From: Candidatus Altimarinota bacterium
GTDB lineage: Bacteria > Patescibacteriota > Gracilibacteria > Absconditabacterales > Absconditicoccaceae
Assembly: GCA_027062165.1 (NCBI GenBank)
Contig: JAMOTU010000042.1
Coordinates: 1 to 11,455, forward strand
Length of the DNA: 11,455 bases
Direction: 5' to 3'
A program made the position numbers and the translations under genes. Within the stretch, counting starts at the first letter, position 1, and every line of letters starts with the position of its first letter. Of this stretch, positions 6,782-11,455 are shown piece by piece. The notes beneath the pieces are model-generated. The model had not been told where the DNA came from and searched no databases. It worked only from the letters and a program-made list of their open reading frames with translations.

Positions 6782-7917
6782 TTAATCCTTTGCCAGTTAA
6801 GCTCACTAAATGCATAATTCATAAAAACAGGTAAATTAAACTCACTTGGAGTATCAATTCTTACTTTTCTTGACCCTACTTTAAAGAAAAATTTTTTATC
6901 TAATATTTCTTTGTCTATATTATTTGCCACTGCATAAATATCATCAAAAATTTTAAAAGTTATAGGAGAAGGATATCTATCTACACTACCGCTTATAGTA
7001 ACGTTAAAAGGTTTTGATGAATTTTTCTGTTTAAAACTTATCAATGGAGCAACTCCTAAAAGTGCTCTTATATATCTATGTTCAAAATTATCATCTGTAT
7101 TACAATCAATTGGTTCATGATAATGTTCTAACCTATCCATTAATCCTATGCGCTTTAATTCCTGCTTTATTTTTCTTTTTTCCCATCTAATGTTTTTATC
7201 ACAAAAATATTCAAACAACTTTGATTTTTCATATCTTCCTTGATGATATCTTCCTTGTCTAAAATAAGACTCATTAATACCGCTTTTTATAAGTTGATAT
7301 TCTTTATGAATAATTTCAAGAGGTAAATCATCTTCGTAAAGTTCTTTTTTAAAGACGCTTTTGTAATAAATTTTTAAAATCTTCTCAAACTCTTCTTTTG
7401 TAGTCTCTTTAACCACAAAACTTCCAAATCCTTTGCTTTGCCTTTGACCTAAATTATTAATAATTAAAAAGCTTTTTAGTGCTCTTTCTATTAACTCTTC
7501 AAGTCTCTTAATTCTTGAAAAGATTTTAACTTCTACTTCATCAAACCACACACCGCAATACTCCCCAAAATATGAGCCAATCTCTTCTTTTCCAAAAGTC
7601 TTATAAATATATTTTTCCACTTTTTTAGGTTCTGTTGTAATTTTAAAATATGAAGACCCTTTATCATCTGGAAAAATTTTTTTATTTTCTATTAAATCTT
7701 TAAACTCTTCATAAACATTTACATCCGCTTTTTTTAGCTCGTTTTTTATAAATTTTGTAAGCCTTGGCTTTAATTCCGAAATTCTAATAAGTCCAAACTC
7801 TTTTTCAGGTGATTTAGTAATAGTCTTTTTTTTACTATTTATTATTTTTTTCTCTTTTTCAATTTTAAATTCAAAATGAATCATATCGCTGTATTGTAAA
7901 AGAGTTACGCTTTTCAT
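6778..7917 (-). CDS. cmr1: Divergent Cmr1-like RAMP protein of the type III-B complex
   Basis: This 379-residue protein occupies the slot just before cas10, where cmr1 is expected. A RAMP-type glycine-rich loop is visible at about 155-167 (NNLGQRQSKGFGSF), following a helix, and a second RAMP-like block at 282-322 includes RALLGV and SVDRYPSPITFKI. The usual Cmr1 block around RGLLRFWWR is not seen, so the name rests on the glycine loop, the position and the fact that cmr3-cmr6 are all accounted for. In Cmr complexes Cmr1 caps the 3' crRNA end and contacts target RNA. Residues 221-230 hold a small tandem duplication, QGRYH then QGRYE. The start is ATG 7917, with a very strong ribosome binding site, GGGGGAG (7921-7927). 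It overlaps corA by 4 bases and the next gene by up to 4. It could instead be a locus-specific RAMP replacing Cmr1. Confidence 0.68.
   Translation of the reverse strand: MKSVTLLQYSDMIHFEFKIEKEKKIINSKKKTITKSPEKEFGLIRISELKPRLTKFIKNELKKADVNVYEEFKDLIENKKIFPDDKGSSYFKITTEPKKVEKYIYKTFGKEEIGSYFGEYCGVWFDEVEVKIFSRIKRLEELIERALKSFLIINNLGQRQSKGFGSFVVKETTKEEFEKILKIYYKSVFKKELYEDDLPLEIIHKEYQLIKSGINESYFRQGRYHQGRYEKSKLFEYFCDKNIRWEKRKIKQELKRIGLMDRLEHYHEPIDCNTDDNFEHRYIRALLGVAPLISFKQKNSSKPFNVTISGSVDRYPSPITFKIFDDIYAVANNIDKEILDKKFFFKVGSRKVRIDTPSEFNLPVFMNYAFSELNWQRIK
7231..7257 (-). repeat. Short tandem duplication inside the cmr1-like gene
   Basis: The 12-base sequence atatcttccttg occurs at 7231-7242 and again at 7246-7257 (15-base period). 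It encodes the repeated QGRYH and QGRYE of the protein and keeps the frame. Confidence 0.8.
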
Positions 7918-9458
7918 TTTCTCCCCCGTTTATCAAAATAATCTATTATTTCAATAATTTTTTTTGCTCCTAAAAAACTTCCAAAAACCAAAACAATCAC
8001 TAAAATAGCCCATTGCGGATTAGCGAAACTTTCATTAAAAATATTCATTCCAAAAATACCGGCAATTAAAGTAGGAGGCATCATATAAGTTGCAACTTTA
8101 GTAAGTTTGCCAATCTCGGTATTTTCTTTATGTTCGAGTTTCATTTGAGAAAAAGTATCAAGTTGTATCAATTCAGAACTTAAATCCTGAACGTCTCTAT
8201 CTATATTCATAACCTCTCTTATTTTATCATACAGCTCAATTCCCTGCTCTTGAGAGGTTATCTCTTTAAAATAGAGTTTGTTTCTAAATTTAAGATAGTT
8301 TTTGTAAAGATTTGAAACCCTATTAAACAATTCGTTTTCACTATCTAAATCACTAATTGCCGTTACTTCATCGGAAAATCTCAAAATAGAAGCTCTAATC
8401 GCAAGTGCTAAAATAATCATTTGATAATAGACACTTTTTATATGTGTTACAATAAAATCGGCATAATTTTTTTTAAGGGTCTGTAAATCAGAAGTTAAAA
8501 CTACAAAAGAGTATCTGCTAACCCCATAAAACGTTCCGTAATTTCTCCATCTAGTATAAGTATGTTTTTGTAATAGCTCTTTTTGCATATTTTCATCTTG
8601 AACAGTTTTATCTGAGCTATCAATAAATAAAAACTTATACCATTTATCGTTAATTGGCTTTAAGTTTCCATTTTCAAAACTTAAAAAATCATTTTTCAAA
8701 CTCTCAGCTAATCCGTTATTTCCATACCAACATACAACAAACATTCTCTCATCAATTACCGACTGAATTAAAAATTTATCCTTCGCTCCAATTTCCTGAG
8801 TAAAAATATCTCCTAAAACCTTTATTATTAAAGAAGAGATAGGAGGGTGGGATATGTTTTTTAGATTTTCAAACTCTTTTATGTCATATTTAATCCCGTT
8901 AAGCACTATCTCTTTTGCCATATATTTTTTCATTACCTCATCAAGCGAAAACCCATCTCCCACAAAAGGCGGATATACTCTTCTAAAATATTCATTTATA
9001 TCCAAAATATCTTGAAAATCATTATATTTATCGTTTTCCATCTCAAAAGAGAGAATTCCTATACCCGTTTCAAATACTCTAAGACTTATTGAAGATAGTT
9101 TTAAATTAAAAGTTTTTTCTCCATTAAACTTAACAACTTTTATTTTAACGCTATTATTTTCTAATTTTTTCTCAAAAAACCAGGAAGTAGCATTTTTTTT
9201 CGCGTAACTTTCCAAATTAAAAAGCGTATCTTTTACAAAATCGTGAAAATAGACAAATTCGTTATAAAAAGTATCATCTTTTATCTTAAAAGGATGATAC
9301 TCCCATCCGTTTTTTTCAAGCCCTCTAAACAAATCTTCAAGCTTCTCTTTTACTCTGCTATCAAACTGAACCTCTTTATAAAACTCGTGTCTGTCTTTTA
9401 CTTCTTTGTTTAAATAATCAAACCTAAACGGAAACAAAAACTGATGATAACTATACAT
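7914..9458 (-). CDS. corA: CorA-family membrane protein, predicted type III CRISPR signal effector
   Basis: This 514-residue protein has a large soluble N-terminal part (about 1-440, with long helices from about 325) and two C-terminal membrane segments (about 453-473 and 481-500). The CorA signature GMN is at 470-472, just after the first segment (IAGIFGMNIF). The tail is short and basic (FDKRGRK). Ordinary CorA magnesium channels are around 320 residues, so the N-terminal domain is much enlarged, as expected for a sensor domain. In the Bacteroides fragilis Cmr system a CorA protein binds SAM-AMP made by Cas10 and disrupts the membrane. I infer the same role here from the neighbouring Cmr genes. 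The start is ATG 9458, with the ribosome binding site AAAGGA touching the polymerase stop. The end overlaps cmr1 by 4 bases (ATGA). A plain magnesium transporter is unlikely given its position between two operon genes. Confidence 0.9.
   Translation of the reverse strand: MYSYHQFLFPFRFDYLNKEVKDRHEFYKEVQFDSRVKEKLEDLFRGLEKNGWEYHPFKIKDDTFYNEFVYFHDFVKDTLFNLESYAKKNATSWFFEKKLENNSVKIKVVKFNGEKTFNLKLSSISLRVFETGIGILSFEMENDKYNDFQDILDINEYFRRVYPPFVGDGFSLDEVMKKYMAKEIVLNGIKYDIKEFENLKNISHPPISSLIIKVLGDIFTQEIGAKDKFLIQSVIDERMFVVCWYGNNGLAESLKNDFLSFENGNLKPINDKWYKFLFIDSSDKTVQDENMQKELLQKHTYTRWRNYGTFYGVSRYSFVVLTSDLQTLKKNYADFIVTHIKSVYYQMIILALAIRASILRFSDEVTAISDLDSENELFNRVSNLYKNYLKFRNKLYFKEITSQEQGIELYDKIREVMNIDRDVQDLSSELIQLDTFSQMKLEHKENTEIGKLTKVATYMMPPTLIAGIFGMNIFNESFANPQWAILVIVLVFGSFLGAKKIIEIIDYFDKRGRK
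7921..7927 (-). promoter_or_regulatory. Strong ribosome binding site of the cmr1-like gene
   Basis: GGGGGAG on the minus strand, 3 bases before ATG 7917 (6 from the first G of the core), is the most G-rich run in this very AT-rich locus. It lies within the last codons of corA. It suggests high translation of the first Cmr gene relative to corA. Confidence 0.6.
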
Positions 9459-9461
9459 CTC

Positions 9462-9470
9462 TTTCCTTTA
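9462..9470 (-). promoter_or_regulatory. corA ribosome binding site merged with the polymerase stop codon
   Basis: The minus strand reads TAAAGGAAA: the TAA is the polymerase stop and AAAGGA is the Shine-Dalgarno sequence for corA ATG 9458. This arrangement argues that the polymerase and corA are translated from one message. Confidence 0.7.
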
Positions 9471-11455
9471 CGAAAACATATATTTTGAATTTTTTATCTC
9501 TTCTACATCAAAATCCTCATCAACTACAACACTTACATCCTTAACTATTGCCTTTTCATCGGCAATCTTTTCAATTTCTTTCTTAAACCTTTTAATATCA
9601 AACTCGTAATTTTCCCTTACAAAATTGATAAACTCTTTTAGAATATCTTTTGAGTAAATCTCTATAAATTTTTCTTTCAAAATTTTCTGCAATTCATCCA
9701 TATCATCAGCATACACCGCATATGAGTCGTGAATAGGACGCATATGTTTAATCCCTCTTTTTTTAAGTTCAAGCAAAGTCATATACAGATGAGTAGCATC
9801 AAGAGAGTGTATAAAGTTTGGAGAAATACCTTTTTGCTGTTCTTTTTTATCGACTTTATCGCTTTCAATTACATAAGTAATTTTTGCATTTTTAAATTTT
9901 ATAGGTTTGCCTTTGTTTTTTTTATATTCTATCTGCACCACATCCAGCCCTAAAGGGGTTTTCCATCTTATTAATTTATCAGGATTTTTATCTAAAATTA
10001 TTTTTACCGCTTTTTTCATATATGTATCATACAGACTTGCACTAACAGTAATTTTGTCAATTGCCTTATCAACCAACTTTGCTAAATACTTAGCATATTC
10101 TTCTTTATATTTCTTTTCTAAATTAAACCAATGCTCGACTTCATCAAAAATTTTTTCTGCTTTTCCTTCTCTTCCAGCCCCGTATGAATCTATCATAACC
10201 GGTTTTTTTATAAAGCTTCTGTTAAATTTATTAAAACTCACATATCTGTTTAAAGATTGAGGCAGAAATTTTTCTACTTCTTCAATTATTACAAAACCTA
10301 ATTCTTTTAGTTTTTTAGCTTCTTTTTGTAAATAAGCCACAGCAATTTCAATATCATCCGGCAAAAAAACTTTACATTTTTCAAGTATTCTTAAGGCTAA
10401 TTCATTTTCTTTTTTATTAAGTCCATATTTTTTAAGTTTTATTAGAGTTTCTTCATAGGTAGATAACTCTTTTGAGATAATATCTATTAAATCTTTTCTT
10501 ATTTTATGCTCTTTTATCTCTTTTTTAAAATAAAGTTCGTAATCTCCTATTTTTTTAACGTAACTTTTTTTAGGTAAAGAATCATTTTTTAAAAGTTTTA
10601 AAAATTCATTAAGCACATCTATATAAACATCATTTACCCTATCTGTCGGTAAAACGTTTACTCTTCTTGCGGTTTTTTTATCTCTTAGCATTGTGGAAAT
10701 ATGCTGAAGCCCGTTATTACTTCCATCTACTGCAACAGGAATTGAAGTTTTGAAATTTTGAGAGTCTTTTTTATATTTTGCATATTCTAAACAAAACTGA
10801 TAAAACTCAAACGGCTCGTCCGCCTCCATCCAAAAATCACTCCCCCTACTTACACTTAAAATCTTATCTTCATTTTCATCAACCCATCTGATTCGCTCTT
10901 CAAAAGGGACTTTATCTTTACCAAACAGATTTGCCCCGTGTATTTTAAACCACTTAATATTCTTAACTTCTCTCTCTTCATCAAAAACCAAAAGCGCTTT
11001 TACAAAATCACTCCCCTGAGGATGAAGAAGCGTCTGGACGGGATAAACTCTTCCCCTAAAATCCATCTGCCATATAAAATAAATTGATTTAAAATCTTTA
11101 TACTTTTGAGCCAATGACAAAATAGTATCTAATGAATTATCAAACTTTGCAAGTTCGTAAAATATCTCATATTTTCTAAGAGTTTTATTATCAAGCTCAA
11201 ACAAATCTTTTGCAATTTCAAAAAGTTTGGATTTACTTTTATATTTTCTTTCGAATTTCTTTTTGATATACTCTTTTAAATTATCAATTTTTAAAAAATA
11301 AATTTCCGCATCTTTGAAGTTTTTAACCGAAGCGTTTTCAAACTCCTCTTTTAATTCGAAAAGAACCTTTAAATATATTCTTGCATCTATTTTTTTATCT
11401 TCTTCAAGTTTATCTATCTCTTTTTTTACTTCGTTTAATTTATCTAAAACGTTTT
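9468..11455 (-). CDS. T7-type single-subunit DNA-dependent RNA polymerase, 5' end beyond the window
   Basis: The frame is open to the right edge: 661 complete codons are visible and the N-terminal part is missing. A TTG at 11204 is internal, not the start. Residues below count from the first full visible codon. The match to phage T7 RNA polymerase is collinear: MDFRGRVYPV (130-139), HPQGSD (144-149), KIHGAN (170-175), motif A VDGSNNGLQH with D243 (T7 D537), motif B with R412, K416 and Y424-G425 (T7 R627, K631, Y639), GISPNFIHSLD (542-552) and IHDSY with H575-D576 (T7 H811-D812). It ends in MFS, like the hydrophobic C-terminal foot of T7 (FAFA). All catalytic residues are present, and the Tyr at the T7 Y639 position favours ribonucleotides. 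Motif A to motif B spans about 173 residues against 94 in T7, so there is an insertion of about 80 residues. The first 80 visible residues are Lys/Glu-rich and probably helical. The corA start lies 9 bases beyond the stop, suggesting co-transcription. Its role here is unknown. A prophage remnant is the main alternative. Confidence 0.93.
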   Translation of the reverse strand, partial: NVLDKLNEVKKEIDKLEEDKKIDARIYLKVLFELKEEFENASVKNFKDAEIYFLKIDNLKEYIKKKFERKYKSKSKLFEIAKDLFELDNKTLRKYEIFYELAKFDNSLDTILSLAQKYKDFKSIYFIWQMDFRGRVYPVQTLLHPQGSDFVKALLVFDEEREVKNIKWFKIHGANLFGKDKVPFEERIRWVDENEDKILSVSRGSDFWMEADEPFEFYQFCLEYAKYKKDSQNFKTSIPVAVDGSNNGLQHISTMLRDKKTARRVNVLPTDRVNDVYIDVLNEFLKLLKNDSLPKKSYVKKIGDYELYFKKEIKEHKIRKDLIDIISKELSTYEETLIKLKKYGLNKKENELALRILEKCKVFLPDDIEIAVAYLQKEAKKLKELGFVIIEEVEKFLPQSLNRYVSFNKFNRSFIKKPVMIDSYGAGREGKAEKIFDEVEHWFNLEKKYKEEYAKYLAKLVDKAIDKITVSASLYDTYMKKAVKIILDKNPDKLIRWKTPLGLDVVQIEYKKNKGKPIKFKNAKITYVIESDKVDKKEQQKGISPNFIHSLDATHLYMTLLELKKRGIKHMRPIHDSYAVYADDMDELQKILKEKFIEIYSKDILKEFINFVRENYEFDIKRFKKEIEKIADEKAIVKDVSVVVDEDFDVEEIKNSKYMFS

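Larger units (their letters stand above)
123..11455 (-). other. Single type III-B CRISPR-Cas operon with RNA polymerase, CorA and RT-Cas1
   Basis: All ten genes lie on one strand. Junctions are +9 bases (polymerase-corA), 4-base overlap (corA-cmr1), 1-4 base overlap (cmr1-cas10), 23-base overlap (cas10-cmr3), +3 bases (cmr3-cmr4), 4-base overlap (cmr4-cmr5), 1-base overlap (cmr5-cmr6), 32-base overlap (cmr6-RT-cas1) and 1-base overlap (RT-cas1-cas2). No room is left for an internal intergenic promoter, so the promoter must lie to the right of the window or inside a gene. Confidence 0.85.

Noticed and set aside
9907..10260. Plus-strand open frame of 117 residues opposite the polymerase
   Set aside because: Antisense to a well-conserved gene, rich in Phe/Leu/Ser as expected from reversed Lys/Glu codons, with no recognisable domain.
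9468..11204. Polymerase as a complete 578-residue protein starting with TTG at 11204
   Set aside because: The frame stays open to 11455 with good coding character, and about 330 residues of the T7-like N-terminal domain would be missing. The TTG encodes an internal Leu.

Overview
The window holds one minus-strand operon with no gap between genes longer than 9 bases. It is a type III-B (Cmr) CRISPR-Cas locus of unusual composition. In transcription order, from right to left, it reads: a single-subunit T7-type RNA polymerase (cut by the right edge), a CorA-family membrane protein, a divergent Cmr1-like RAMP, a short HD-less Cas10 (Cmr2), Cmr3, Cmr4, Cmr5, Cmr6, a reverse transcriptase-Cas1 fusion, and Cas2. 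The last 122 bases, downstream of cas2, are non-coding, very AT-rich and carry short direct and inverted repeats.

The DNA is very AT-rich, with proteins heavy in Lys, Glu, Ile, Asn and Phe, tight overlapping genes and AAGGA/AGGAG-type ribosome binding sites. This suits a low-GC bacterium. A thermophilic or vent-type member of the Campylobacterota (Nautiliales-like) is my best guess, but the window has no taxonomic marker and an Aquificota-like host or a plasmid is also possible.

How the parts should work together: Cmr1 and Cmr3-6 plus Cas10 form the crRNA-guided effector. Cmr4 keeps the Asp expected to cut target RNA. Cas10 keeps the GGDD cyclase motif but has no HD nuclease domain and no cysteines for a zinc finger, so it should act mainly by making a second messenger. 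The messenger's likely receptor is the CorA-type membrane protein, by analogy with the SAM-AMP-responsive Cmr-CorA system of Bacteroides fragilis. RT-Cas1 and Cas2 should acquire spacers, possibly directly from RNA. No cas6, no messenger-degrading enzyme and no clear CRISPR array lie in the window.

The outlier is the T7-type RNA polymerase. Its catalytic residues are intact and it sits 9 bases upstream of corA, with the corA ribosome binding site touching its stop codon, so it looks like part of the operon. I know of no described CRISPR-Cas module that includes such a polymerase. Its pairing with a reverse transcriptase in the same transcript is the main novelty here.
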